Positions 52,364-64,000 of a DNA stretch of 64,000 nt are shown in pieces; position 1 is the stretch's first letter; every line of letters begins with the position of its first letter. Both the position numbers and the translations under genes were made by a program. Source of the DNA: Mesorhizobium sp. J8. GTDB lineage: Bacteria > Pseudomonadota > Alphaproteobacteria > Rhizobiales > Rhizobiaceae. Below the pieces are notes generated by a model. The model saw nothing but the letters and a program-made list of their open reading frames with translations, had not been told where the DNA came from and searched no databases. Where the stretch lies: positions 4,960,001 to 5,024,000 of the forward strand of contig NZ_AP024109.1 in the NCBI RefSeq assembly GCF_016591715.1. The letters are read 5' to 3'.

Positions 52364-54751
52364 TCATTTGCTGGGCAATGCGTACGCAATCACGGCGTCG
52401 CCGTTGCGCGTACCTAACCCGCCATGACCGCCAGCGGCAATCGCTATATATTCGCGACCGTCGCGGCCTTGATAGACCGCCGGCGTCGCCTGCCCGCCAG
52501 CCGGGAGCCGCGCCTGCCACAGGACCTTGCCATTCCGCTCGTCGATCGCGCGGATGTAATCGTCGGCATAGGCTCCGACGAAGATCAGCCCGCCTGCGGT
52601 AATGGACGAGCCGCCGATGTTGAAGATGCCGGTCGGCAACGGCAGGTCGTAGTGGGTCTTGAACAGCCCCATGTCGCGTGTGGTTCCGACGGGCCTCTCC
52701 CAGACAATCTGGCGGGTGGAGAGATCGATCGCGACCATTTTGCCCCAGGGCGGCCGCATGCATGGGGCATCCAGGGCGTTGAGCCAGGGCTTCACGGTGA
52801 CTTCGTAAGGGGTGCCATATTGCGGACCGTTGGCAAATTCAGGCGGTTGCGGATAAGGCTGGCCGCTCTCCCACCCGGCCCAAGGGTAAATCAGTCCCTT
52901 CTTCACTGCCTCATCGTGCGGCGTCGCTTTGGAGGTGAAAGGGATATAGCTGGTGTTGGCGATGAATAGATGGCGCGCGGGGTCGATAGCTCCGCCCTGC
53001 CAGTCGATCACGCCGTCGAAAGCCGGGTAGAGGATGGAGCCTTTCGTCGTCGGCGGCGTAAAGAGCCCGTCGTTTCGGCTGCCGGCGAGCTTGATGCGGC
53101 ACAGCATCTGATCGATCGGGGTCACACCCCAGGTGTCTGCACCCGTCAGCCTGGCGGGCGTCAGGCTTGGCATTCCCACGGAATAGGGCTGGGTCCGAGA
53201 GAGCCTGTCGCCGGGCAGGCCGCCCTGCGGCACCGGCTTCTCCTCAACGGCGGCGAGCGGATGGCCGTCGCGCCGATCGAGCAGGAACAGCTGTCCATGC
53301 TTCGTGGTCTGCACCATAGCAGGCGTGCCGTCAGGCAGGTCGACAAGGCTGCCGGCAATCGGCAGATCGAAATCCCACACGTCGTGATGGACAGTCTGGA
53401 AGTGCCAACGCTCACGCCCGCTGTCGATCTCGAGCGCCACGATGGCGGAGCTGTACTTCTCGTCGAACGGCCGTCGTTTGGCGCCCCAGTAGTCAGGCGT
53501 GGCATTGCCCATAGGCACGTAGACCAACCCGAGCTTGTCGTCCGCTGTGTACGCGCCCCAGCCGTTCGGGGTACCGCGTGTATAGATTTCGCCGGGCTTG
53601 AGGGCCGAGGTCGGATCGTCGCGACCCATGTCCCAGGCCCAGGCGAGCTTGCCGGTCCGGGCATCGAAGGCACGAATCACGCCCGACGGCTCGCCCTCCG
53701 TCTGATTGTCGTAAACCCAGCCGGAGAGGATGATCTTGCCGCGGGCGATCATCGGCTGCGAGGTTATGAAGTGGAAACCGGGTGGCACCACACCCATGCC
53801 CTGCCTCAGGTCCACATAGCCGTTCTCGCCGAAATCCGGACAGAGTTGGCCCGTCCGCGCATCCAATGCGAACAAACGCGCGTCGGCTGTCGTCGAGATG
53901 ATCCGCTCGGAGCAAGTGTCCCCTGTTGCGCCGACCGTCGCGTGCGCGACGCCTCTGCAGGCGAGATAGATATTGGACCTGGTGTCGTTCTGCGGGTGGA
54001 AACGCCAGCGCTGATCACCGGTCACGGGGTCGAGCGCCACGACGTCGCGGTGCGGCGTGCACAGGTACATGGTGTCGCCGACCTTGATCGGCGTTGCCTC
54101 GAAGTTGAACTCGTGGCCATGAGCGTTCTCCCCAGGGCGGGGCATGTCGCCTGTGTGAAAAGTCCAGGCGACCTTAAGCTGGTTGACATTGGCGGGGCTG
54201 ATCTGCGTCAGAGGCGAGTATCGATGCCCGTCAGCCGTGCGGCCGTAATACATCCAGTCGCCAGGCGCGATCCCGAAGTCGGGATTGCTCACGGCGGAGG
54301 CCGATGCGATCTGGCCGTTCTGCCGCCAGCGTTGGGCGGTTGTCATCCAACCGGCGGCGAACACGAGCGCGATCAGCGCAACGCAGACGCCGGCGCCGAT
54401 CCAGCGGTGTGCCGCGCGAAGTCTGAGCCGTCCGGCGGCCCAGGGCATTGCTATCCACAGACCCAAGACTGCTGGCGCTACCAGCCGCGGCAGCAACGCC
54501 CAACCGTCGAGGCCGACTTCGTAAAGCGACCAGACCAGGGTGAAGGCAAGGACGACCCCGTAGAGCCAAAACCCGAGCGGTCGCTGCAGAAGGATCAAAA
54601 CTCCCGAGGCGATCAGGAGGAGCCCGGTCACGACGTAGTAGATGGTGCCGCCGAGCCACACAAGATCAGCACCGCCCACCGCAAGCACGGCGCCAATTAA
54701 AGCGACCAATAGGCCCGTCACCCCGGTAAGGCTCAGGAATCGGGCGCGCAT
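52364..54751 (-). CDS. Membrane-bound PQQ-dependent dehydrogenase, glucose type
   Basis: 795 residues from the ATG at 54751, preceded by GGAGG; E. coli Gcd is the same length. Five membrane spans occupy about residues 1-140. An eight-bladed propeller follows, starting DWMYYGRTADGHRYSPLTQI, with DVVALDPVTGDQRW, and HHDVWDFDLPIAGSL near the active site. It oxidises glucose or a related sugar or polyol in the periplasm and passes electrons to ubiquinone. PQQ synthesis genes are not in the window. It may be a glucose, quinate or shikimate dehydrogenase; the first is most likely by length. Confidence 0.93.
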   Translation of the reverse strand: MRARFLSLTGVTGLLVALIGAVLAVGGADLVWLGGTIYYVVTGLLLIASGVLILLQRPLGFWLYGVVLAFTLVWSLYEVGLDGWALLPRLVAPAVLGLWIAMPWAAGRLRLRAAHRWIGAGVCVALIALVFAAGWMTTAQRWRQNGQIASASAVSNPDFGIAPGDWMYYGRTADGHRYSPLTQISPANVNQLKVAWTFHTGDMPRPGENAHGHEFNFEATPIKVGDTMYLCTPHRDVVALDPVTGDQRWRFHPQNDTRSNIYLACRGVAHATVGATGDTCSERIISTTADARLFALDARTGQLCPDFGENGYVDLRQGMGVVPPGFHFITSQPMIARGKIILSGWVYDNQTEGEPSGVIRAFDARTGKLAWAWDMGRDDPTSALKPGEIYTRGTPNGWGAYTADDKLGLVYVPMGNATPDYWGAKRRPFDEKYSSAIVALEIDSGRERWHFQTVHHDVWDFDLPIAGSLVDLPDGTPAMVQTTKHGQLFLLDRRDGHPLAAVEEKPVPQGGLPGDRLSRTQPYSVGMPSLTPARLTGADTWGVTPIDQMLCRIKLAGSRNDGLFTPPTTKGSILYPAFDGVIDWQGGAIDPARHLFIANTSYIPFTSKATPHDEAVKKGLIYPWAGWESGQPYPQPPEFANGPQYGTPYEVTVKPWLNALDAPCMRPPWGKMVAIDLSTRQIVWERPVGTTRDMGLFKTHYDLPLPTGIFNIGGSSITAGGLIFVGAYADDYIRAIDERNGKVLWQARLPAGGQATPAVYQGRDGREYIAIAAGGHGGLGTRNGDAVIAYALPSK

Positions 54752-55381
54752 CGTAACCTCCATCGTTTCCGGTTGGCGCAATTGCCCTCCTATGAACAGG
54801 AACTCAGGGGTTGCGGGACCGCCAACCGTGGTGTCCCTGCTTGCGGGTTTGCGGTTATCGCTGGTCCCTGCCGACCGCAGATCTTCTAGCTGCGAAGCAG
54901 CCACCGAGCACAGGGCGGGCCCGAGCTCGCGCGGTGGTAGCCATCGGATTCACGTCCCTTCCGACTTGCCTCCGTTTTTGTCTGGGGCACTCTCGGATCG
55001 GGCCAGGCCGCAGGCCGTTGAAGCGCATGCCGTTGGATCCGAGTTTCGTCCTTTCGCAGCCCTGCCCCAAACTGCGCCGACATCATAAGGTTCCTTGCTC
55101 TTGCCGGTGGCGAGCGAAACGCACCTCGCCAGGTTCGCCAAGGGCTCGAAAGGGAATGCCGGGCTAGGGGCCGCCGCGAGCTCAAGCGCACGGGTACCTC
55201 GCCGTGTGGCGTGCAACCCCGCACTCGCCCGGCTCGAGGCTCACAAGACCAAGGGAGCCTTTTTAAATTTGCGGCGCGCCCCAGTGCCGCTTTGACGAGC
55301 TGACACAGTCAAGAGGGCGAACAGCGCTGCGGCCAGTTCTGCCTGCCTAGTCACCAATGCGTGAACGCAGGGCGATTTTTT
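54752..55381. other. Intergenic stretch between gcd and the act operon
   Basis: About 630 bases between divergent genes. Apart from the promoter listed at 55382 no gene or repeat was recognised. Confidence 0.4.
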
Positions 55382-55406
55382 GGAACTCCTGAGCGATTGC
55401 GAAGTT
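55382..55406 (+). promoter_or_regulatory. EcfG-type promoter upstream of the act operon
   Basis: GGAAC at 55382-55386, 16 bases, AGTT at 55403-55406, 34 bases before the start of actA. Same -35, -10 and spacer length as the EF-hand promoters. Confidence 0.55.
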
Positions 55407-55440
55407 CGGGAGCCGGAGAGCAATTCAGGTTCCGGAGGGG

Positions 55441-56080
55441 ATGCCCCAGGTTTTCGCCAGAAGCGCAGACGGCGCCGTGCGTTTCGTGCTGTGGGGCACG
55501 CTCGCGGCATCGATGGCGGCGGCGACGCTCGGGACCGCATGGCTGAGATCGCACTTTGTGACGGGAGTGGGGGAAGCGATGGCGCAGCCTGTGCCTTTCA
55601 GCCACAAGCATCACGTGGGAGAGCTGGGCATCGATTGCCGCTATTGCCACAACGGCGTCGAGACGTCCGCCTCGGCTGGCCTTCCAGCCACGGAGGTTTG
55701 CATGACCTGCCACTCTCAGCTCTATACCAACGCCGCCATGCTTGCGCCGGTCCGGGCAAGCTTGGCCAGCGGCCAGCCCTTGCGGTGGCATCGCGTCAAC
55801 TCAGTGCCGGATTACGTCTACTTCAATCACTCCATCCACATCGCCAAAGGCGTTGCGTGCGAAACATGCCACGGCGAGGTCGACGACATGCCGCTGATGG
55901 CGAAGGCGCAGCCCCTGTCGATGGAATGGTGTCTCGGCTGCCATAGAAATCCCGGGCCGAACCTTCGTCCTCCTGGCGATGTCTTTCTACTGCACTGGAA
56001 GGCACCCGAGGACATCGATGCCATTCGCAAGCAGCTCATCAGCGCTCTTGGCATTCACCCTGACACGATGACGGATTGCT

Positions 56081-56097
<17 letters not shown>
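55441..56097 (+). CDS. actA: Alternative complex III pentahaem cytochrome c, ActA
   Basis: 218 residues. One membrane span near residues 15-33, then five haem c motifs: CRYCH (66-70), CMTCH (87-91), CETCH (140-144), CLGCH (164-168) and CYVCH (213-217). This number and spacing match ActA of alternative complex III, which transfers electrons in the periplasm from the quinol:cytochrome c oxidoreductase core. It overlaps actB by 17 bases. AGGGG lies just upstream of the ATG. Confidence 0.9.
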
Positions 56098-59030
<2,933 letters not shown>

Positions 59031-59038
<8 letters not shown>

Positions 59039-60404
59039 GGCTGCAGCAGGCACCAACAAGACACCGCCGCGCCCGCCCAATCTGTTGGGCCGGCACGACT
59101 TCCCCGAAATCAGTGGGCGTATCGCTTCGGTCGTGCTGCAGGGGCGGCTGCCGCGCTACTTCTGGACAGCCTTCTTCCTGTTCTTCCTCCTTGTCCTGCT
59201 CTTCCTCTATTCGATCACATATCTGATTGCGGTCGGCGTTGGCGCCTACGGCATCAACATCCCCGTCGCGTGGGGCACCATGATCTCGTCCTTCGTCTGG
59301 TGGATCGGCATCGGGCATGCCGGCACGTTGATCTCGGCGGTGCTTTTGCTTCTGCGCCAGCCGTGGCGCGCCTCGATCAACCGCTTTGCCGAAGCCATGA
59401 CGCTCTTCGCCGTTGCCATGGCGGGTCTCTATCCAATCCTGCATCTTGGCCGGCCCTGGTTCTTCTACTGGCTCCTGCCGCTGCCCGACACGCATATGCG
59501 CTGGCCGCAATGGCGCAGCCCCCTTGTCTGGGATTTCGCGGCGATCGCCACCTATGCGACCGTCTCGCTGCTGTTCTGGTATATGGGCCTGCTGCCTGAC
59601 CTCGCGATACTGCGCGACCGGGCACGCTCGCGTGCCGCTCAGGTCTTCTACGGCCTGCTTGCAATGGGATGGCGCGGCTCAGCCTATCACTGGGCGCGCT
59701 ATGAAAGTGTCTATTACCTGATGGCGGCGCTTGCGACGCCGCTGGTTGTCTCGGTCCATTCCATCGTCTCGCTCGACTTCACCTTCGCCATCGTGCCCGG
59801 CTATCATTCGACGATCTTCCCGCCCTATTTCGTCGCTGGCGCGCTGCTCTCTGGTTTCGCCATGGTGCTGACCATCGCCATTCCGTTGCGGTGGGCCTTT
59901 TCCGTCGAAGACCTGATCACGCTCAAGCACATGGACAATGCCGCCAAGCTGATGATCGCGTCAGGCATGGTCGTCGCCTACGGCTACGTCTCCGAGGCCT
60001 TCTTCGCCTGGTACTCCGGCGAAGCCTACGAGCGCACCATGATGGTCGAACGGGCCATCGGCCCCTATGCGTGGATGTTCTGGGCGATGCTTTTCTGCAA
60101 TTGCGGCGTTCTTCAACTGCTGTGGCTTCGCGCGGTCCGGCGCAACATGCCGGTGCTGTTCATAGTCGCCGTGATCATCAATGTCGGCATGTGGCTGGAG
60201 CGCTATGTGATCGTCGTCAGCGGTCCCAGCCGCGACTTCCTGCCTTCGGCGTGGGACGAGCAATCGCTGACCTGGCTCGACTACGGCATCCTGTTCGGCT
60301 CGCTGGGCACTTTCTTTGCTCTGGTGTTCCTGTTCATTCGCATCCTGCCGGCGATCACGATCTTTGAGGTCGAGGAATTGGCTGAAGAGGGCAAGGGATC
60401 ATGA
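59031..60404 (+). CDS. actC: Alternative complex III quinol-binding NrfD-like subunit, ActC
   Basis: 457 residues with about ten membrane segments of the PSRC/NrfD family: WWIGIGHAGTLISAVLLLLRQ, FAVAMAGLYPILHLGRPW, SLLFWYMGLLPDLAILRDRA are landmark pieces. It holds a quinol-binding site in the membrane and passes electrons to ActB. The start at 59031 overlaps actB; the stop overlaps actD by four bases. Length and layout are standard. Confidence 0.93.
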
Positions 60405-60928
60405 CGCTCTACGGCATCATCGCATCATTCCCAGATGCCGATCGCCTTGCCGATGCAGCCAGGGCCATGCGCAAACGCGGCTATAGCCGCATGGACGGCT
60501 ACTCCCCTTATCCCGTCCCGGAGCTCGCTGACATCCTGGGCATGCCCAAGACCAGAATGCCGCTTGTGGTCCTTGCCGGCGCGATCCTCGGGGCAGCTTT
60601 CGCCTACGGACTGATCCTCTACTCTGTAGAGATAGACTATCCGATCAATGTCGGCGGCAGACCGCTGCATTCGTGGCCGGCTTACATCGTCATCGCTTTC
60701 GAAGCCGCCATCCTGGGCGCCGCCGTTGCCGGATTCATCGGCGTGTTTGTCGCCAACGGCCTGCCGCGCTACTACCATCCGGTCTTCAACGCGCCGATCT
60801 TCAGTTTTGCCGAAGGGGGCAACTTCTACCTTCTGGTAAGAGCCGACGATCCGAAATTCACCAGAGCCGCCACCAAAGCCCAGCTCTCCCGGCTGGGCGC
60901 AGATCAAATTTCAGAGGTGGAGGCATGA
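60401..60928 (+). CDS. actD: Alternative complex III subunit ActD
   Basis: 175 residues with a soluble N-terminal part (MTLYGIIASFPDADRLADAA, MRKRGYSRMDGYSPYPVPEL) followed by two membrane segments (LVVLAGAILGAAFAYGLIL and YIVIAFEAAILGAAVAGFIG) and a final soluble stretch. This DUF3341 layout is that of ActD. It is coupled to actC and actE by ATGA overlaps. Its exact role in the complex is not known. Confidence 0.9.
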   Translation: MTLYGIIASFPDADRLADAARAMRKRGYSRMDGYSPYPVPELADILGMPKTRMPLVVLAGAILGAAFAYGLILYSVEIDYPINVGGRPLHSWPAYIVIAFEAAILGAAVAGFIGVFVANGLPRYYHPVFNAPIFSFAEGGNFYLLVRADDPKFTRAATKAQLSRLGADQISEVEA

Positions 60929-61467
60929 GGGCGGCCCTCGCCGTGCTGGTCGGCATGGCGCCGTTGCTTGCCGCCTGCAAGCAGCAAATGGCCGAGCAAC
61001 CGCGCTACAATCCGCTCGACGCAAGCAACGAGTTTGCCGATGGCGCATCGGCGCGCATGCCGATACAGGGTACAATCGAGCGCGGTGAAGATCTCTCGGC
61101 GACCCCCCAGACGATTCCCTATCCAATAACATTTGCCCTGCTCCAACATGGACGCCAGCGGTTCGAGATCTTCTGCGCGCCCTGCCACGGGCGCGCCGGC
61201 GATGGCCGCGGGGTGATCCCCAGGCACGGCTTTCCTTCGCCGCCAAGCTACCATCAGGACGCGCTGCGCCAGGCTTCGGACCGCCATTTCTATGATGTCA
61301 TCACCAACGGATACGGAGTGATGTATTCCTACCGATCGCGGGTGCCGCCGGCGGATCGGTGGGCGATCGTTGCCTACATCCGTGCGCTACAATATTCGCG
61401 CGATGCACCGGTGGCTGAACTGAGCGAGGATCTGAAGGCCAAGCTCCGGAGCGAGGCCGTCCCATGA
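60925..61467 (+). CDS. actE: Alternative complex III monohaem cytochrome c lipoprotein, ActE
   Basis: 180 residues. A lipobox LAAC puts the lipidated cysteine at residue 18. A single haem motif CAPCH lies at 84-88, with later Met-containing text GVMYSYRSRVPPADRW supplying the axial ligand region. ActE carries electrons from the complex towards an oxidase. Both ends overlap neighbours by four bases. Confidence 0.9.
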   Translation: MRAALAVLVGMAPLLAACKQQMAEQPRYNPLDASNEFADGASARMPIQGTIERGEDLSATPQTIPYPITFALLQHGRQRFEIFCAPCHGRAGDGRGVIPRHGFPSPPSYHQDALRQASDRHFYDVITNGYGVMYSYRSRVPPADRWAIVAYIRALQYSRDAPVAELSEDLKAKLRSEAVP

Positions 61468-62591
61468 TCCGGCTTCCCGACCACGGCCCCGCAAGGGCGG
61501 CATTGGCGGTAGGCGCAATCGGCCTCGTTGTCTGTTTGGCCGGGGCGGTCCTCAATCTGCGGGTGCTGCTTGCCGCCTGGATGACGGCCGCGATCCTCGC
61601 GGTTGGCTTTCCGCTTGGCGCCATGACGCTGCTGATGATCCATGGCCTCACGGGTGGCCGTTGGGGAGACGCGATGCGGCCCTGCTTGCGGGCAATGACC
61701 TGCACGCTGCCGCTGGCGCTTGTCCTCCTCTTGCCTGTTGCGGCCCGCCCCGACCTCGTCTTTCCCTGGGCGGTCGGTGACACCGCAACTTTGCCCGACG
61801 TCATCCGCGAGAAACTATCATACCTCAACGTTCCGTTCTTCCTCGTTCGGCTCGGGGCTTGTGCCGCGATCTGGCTGGTGCTGGCCGCCTTGATCCTGAA
61901 CTGGACCGATGGCGACAAGCGTACCCGTTCAAGCCGCGGCTTCGCGCTTGGTCTCGTGCTGCAAGGGGCAGCGGTCTCGGTTTTCGCAATAGACTGGATG
62001 CTGTCGCTCGACCCGGAATTGAGCTCGACCGTCTACGGCATGTTGGAGGCATCTGCCGAGGTCGTCGGCGCCGCGTCGTTGACCTTGCTGGTCCTTGCTG
62101 CAACCCAAGCCGTCGCGGCTTTGCCGGGCGGAGGCGAAAAGACCTCACTCGGCGAGGACGTGGCCAATATGCTGTTCGGCTTCATGCTCACCCTGGCCTA
62201 CCTCGCCTATATGCAATGGCTGGTCATCTGGGCGGGTGACCTGCCAAACGAGATTCACTGGTACGTGCTGCGCACATCAGGCATCTGGCTGGTCGTGCTT
62301 TGGCTGGTCATCCTGCTGCAGTTCATCCTACCGTTCGGCGGGTTTCTTGTGCGCGACGTCAAACGCATCCACCGGGGCCTGATGTCGTTGGCGGCGGCGA
62401 TGCTTGCCGGGCACATATTCGAGACCCTGTGGCGCGTCCGCGCGCCGCTGGTCGCACCGAAACTGTCGTCAATCTGGATCGAATTGGGCGCCTTTGCCGG
62501 TGCCGGCGGGCTGTGGCTCGCGGTGTTCCTGTTGCTGTTGCGAGAGCCTCAGCTTCAACTTTTCTGGCGCCGGGTGGGCATTCATGACTGA
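61464..62591 (+). CDS. actF: Alternative complex III membrane subunit ActF
   Basis: 375 residues, about ten membrane segments, landmarks ALAVGAIGLVVCLAGAVLNL, FFLVRLGACAAIWLVLAAL and VLWLVILLQFILPFGGFLVR. It is related to ActC but lacks the soluble parts, the normal pattern for ActF. Overlaps actE by four bases and the next gene by eight. Confidence 0.9.
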   Translation: MIRLPDHGPARAALAVGAIGLVVCLAGAVLNLRVLLAAWMTAAILAVGFPLGAMTLLMIHGLTGGRWGDAMRPCLRAMTCTLPLALVLLLPVAARPDLVFPWAVGDTATLPDVIREKLSYLNVPFFLVRLGACAAIWLVLAALILNWTDGDKRTRSSRGFALGLVLQGAAVSVFAIDWMLSLDPELSSTVYGMLEASAEVVGAASLTLLVLAATQAVAALPGGGEKTSLGEDVANMLFGFMLTLAYLAYMQWLVIWAGDLPNEIHWYVLRTSGIWLVVLWLVILLQFILPFGGFLVRDVKRIHRGLMSLAAAMLAGHIFETLWRVRAPLVAPKLSSIWIELGAFAGAGGLWLAVFLLLLREPQLQLFWRRVGIHD

Positions 62592-63033
62592 GAATTCGCG
62601 CCCTCCCGAGACGCGAGACGTCTGGCCCGGAACCCTGCTTCTCTTCGCAGGAGGACTGGCCGTGTTCCTGCTTGTGGCGAGCGGCATGCTCTATGCGCTG
62701 TTCGTCCTGCCTCCGCGGTGGCCGCCGCCAGGTGCGGCGTGGCGTTCAAACGATGCGACGCCGAAGCTCTCGACAGCCCCCGGACAGGAGCTCGCCTCGA
62801 CCCGGAGTGCGGAAAATGCCGAGCTGAACAAGCTTGGTTGGGTCGACCGCACGGCAGGCATCGCTCGCATTCCGATCGACGACGCCATGAAGCTCGTCGT
62901 TCGAAACGGCCTGCCGGTTTGGGACAAGACTGTGGCGGCGGAGGGAGAGTGCGCCCTGCTGAGCGCGGATGTGCCCCGCTCAAAGCAGGCGCAGCAATGC
63001 CGCGACACGACCACCAAAGGGACGGCCCAATGA
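62584..63033 (+). CDS. Small membrane-anchored protein of the respiratory operon
   Basis: 149 residues from the ATG at 62584. One membrane segment near residues 19-40 (LLLFAGGLAVFLLVASGMLYALF) is followed by a periplasmic part with GWVDRTAGIARIPIDDAMKLVV and two cysteines. Proteins with this GWVDR..AGI..IPI pattern occur beside SCO genes in similar operons and may help oxidase assembly, but no function is established. Overlaps actF by eight bases and the SCO gene by four. Confidence 0.8.
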   Translation: MTENSRPPETRDVWPGTLLLFAGGLAVFLLVASGMLYALFVLPPRWPPPGAAWRSNDATPKLSTAPGQELASTRSAENAELNKLGWVDRTAGIARIPIDDAMKLVVRNGLPVWDKTVAAEGECALLSADVPRSKQAQQCRDTTTKGTAQ

Positions 63034-63785
63034 AGTCGCTGCTGTTGGCCGCATTGGTTTTGCTTGGAAGCGCCGTGACGGTGCGCGCTGTCGAGCGACC
63101 GTCCTTCGACCCCAAGATCGGAGCGCAGTTCGACCTCGGCCGCAAGCTTCGCGACTCCTCTGGAGCCGAACGATCCCTCGACGAGATTCTGTCCGGAAAG
63201 CCGGCACTCGTGGTGTTCGGCTATGACAAATGCCCGAACCTGTGCGGCCTCACGCAGCAGGCGGTCGCCTCCGACCTCCGGAAGACTGGTCTCGATCCCG
63301 CGGACTACCGCGCCCTGTTCATTTCGATCGACAGGACCGAGACGGCAGATGACGCAGCAAGTGCCAAAGAGGTTGTCGCGCAGTCAACGACGCCCGCCGG
63401 GCTGAAGGCGTGGCACTTTCTGACCGGCGCCGATGGCGCCGGCGCATCACTGGCGGCTGAGGCGGGCATCCATTTCGACACGCGACCACGCGTGAATCAA
63501 TTCGTCCATCCGATCGCCGTCCTGGCCGTGACACCCAGGGGGCGCATCTCTCGCGTTCTGCCGGCCCTGACCTTCGAGCCACGCGACCTGAGGCTGGCGC
63601 TCGTCGAGGCGTCCGCGAACAAGCTGGGCTCGATCGCGGATCATGTCTTTTTGCTGTGCGCGGGGTTCGACACGTCCAAGGGGCAGTATACCGCGCCTAT
63701 CTGGGCCGCGCTCAAGATCGGAGGTATCGCGACGCTGCTTGTGCTTGGCAGCGGCATCGCTCTGCTTGCGCGGAGGCGGGCATGA
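63030..63785 (+). CDS. SCO1/SenC-type copper chaperone
   Basis: 251 residues from the ATG at 63030. A signal peptide ends near TVRA. The copper-binding pair is CPNLC (Cys68 and Cys72) and the third ligand His161 in NQFVHP. A C-terminal membrane segment (GGIATLLVLGSGIALLA) with RRRA tail anchors it. SCO proteins load copper into the CuA site of cytochrome oxidase subunit II, whose gene overlaps the stop, so the gene order matches the job. Confidence 0.92.
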   Translation: MKSLLLAALVLLGSAVTVRAVERPSFDPKIGAQFDLGRKLRDSSGAERSLDEILSGKPALVVFGYDKCPNLCGLTQQAVASDLRKTGLDPADYRALFISIDRTETADDAASAKEVVAQSTTPAGLKAWHFLTGADGAGASLAAEAGIHFDTRPRVNQFVHPIAVLAVTPRGRISRVLPALTFEPRDLRLALVEASANKLGSIADHVFLLCAGFDTSKGQYTAPIWAALKIGGIATLLVLGSGIALLARRRA

Positions 63786-64000
63786 GCTTTGCAATCCATT
63801 TCGCGCCGCCGGAAGCCTCTTCGGTCGCAGGCAAGGTCGACGTCTTGTTTTATGGGGTGTTGGCATTCTCGACAGCTCTCACTCTGCTCCTGACAGGCCT
63901 TGTCGTGTACTATGCGGTGAAATACCGGGCAGGCACATCGGCGGATCGCACCGGCGCGCGCGGCCGTAGCCTGCCGCTGGAGATCGGCTGGACCGGCGCC
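63782..64000 (+). CDS. coxB: Cytochrome c oxidase subunit II, N-terminal part
   Basis: The first 73 residues are inside the window; the gene continues past 64000. A periplasmic start MSFAIHFAPPEASSVAGKVD leads to a membrane hairpin of which the first span (VLFYGVLAFSTALTLLLTGL) is visible, followed by LPLEIGWTGA, the typical entry to the second span. It would accept electrons through a CuA site outside the visible part. Its position next to SCO and alternative complex III suggests that the complex feeds this oxidase directly. Confidence 0.85.
   Translation, partial: MSFAIHFAPPEASSVAGKVDVLFYGVLAFSTALTLLLTGLVVYYAVKYRAGTSADRTGARGRSLPLEIGWTGA

Noticed and set aside
52970..54700. Open frame of 576 codons on the plus strand
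   Set aside because: Antisense shadow of the PQQ dehydrogenase, rich in Arg, Gly and His with no motifs.

Overview
The window looks like a chromosomal segment of a GC-rich alphaproteobacterium of the Rhizobiales, most likely Mesorhizobium or a close relative. The basis is the mix of families: DUF6894, DUF3606, DUF1236 and EF-hand proteins, an HWE histidine kinase, an ECF15 (EcfG)-type sigma factor with matching GGAAC-N16-NGTT promoters, TAXI-TRAP transport, BKACE, and an alternative complex III operon. No rRNA, tRNA or CRISPR array was seen. The species is inferred, not proven.

Layout. 1-1.4 kb: end of a secreted/pilus-chaperone-like group. 1.6-2.8 kb: an orphan nuoD. 4.1-14.1 kb: a catabolic cluster with an amino-acid-type ABC importer, alpha/beta hydrolase, LLM flavin monooxygenase, aldehyde dehydrogenase, flavin reductase and PucR-type regulator, plus a divergent DUF1185 gene. 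A shared inverted-repeat operator sits before the flavin reductase gene and in the pucR/DUF1185 divergent promoter. 14.3-18 kb: HWE kinase, and a thioredoxin-reductase-like flavoprotein with a small partner.

18.5-34 kb is accessory in character. Two near-identical EF-hand genes in direct orientation bracket about 14.8 kb. Between them lie small stress-type genes, two decayed genes, a glycogen-debranching-type enzyme, a Xre/RES toxin-antitoxin pair, an IS630-family element with nearby short repeats and terminators, and a complete hxsDBCA operon. That operon is the His-Xaa-Ser system: two radical SAM proteins, a small helper and a secreted repeat protein carrying six HxS triplets. It is the most interesting system in the window because its chemistry and role are unknown to me.

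34-41 kb: a TAXI-TRAP transporter, class III aminotransferase, RpiR regulator and BKACE enzyme, which together suggest uptake, transamination and beta-keto-acid cleavage of one substrate. 41.3-47.4 kb: ECF sigma factor, a NEW3-domain/ABC export trio and a DegP-like protease. 48-52.2 kb: ClC channel divergent from a MarR/DUF4336 pair, an NTF2-like protein and an HhH protein. 52.4-54.8 kb: membrane PQQ glucose-type dehydrogenase. 55.4-64 kb: alternative complex III (actABCDEF), a small membrane protein, SCO and the start of cytochrome oxidase subunit II, tightly overlapping and so probably one respiratory operon.

Six GGAAC-N16-NGTT sites and one N17 variant sit directly upstream of genes (3.7, 18.5, 21.1, 29.4, 33.3, 51.9 and 55.4 kb). 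Together with the ECF sigma gene at 41.3 kb, this suggests that many of the small genes, and perhaps the complex III operon, belong to the general stress response.
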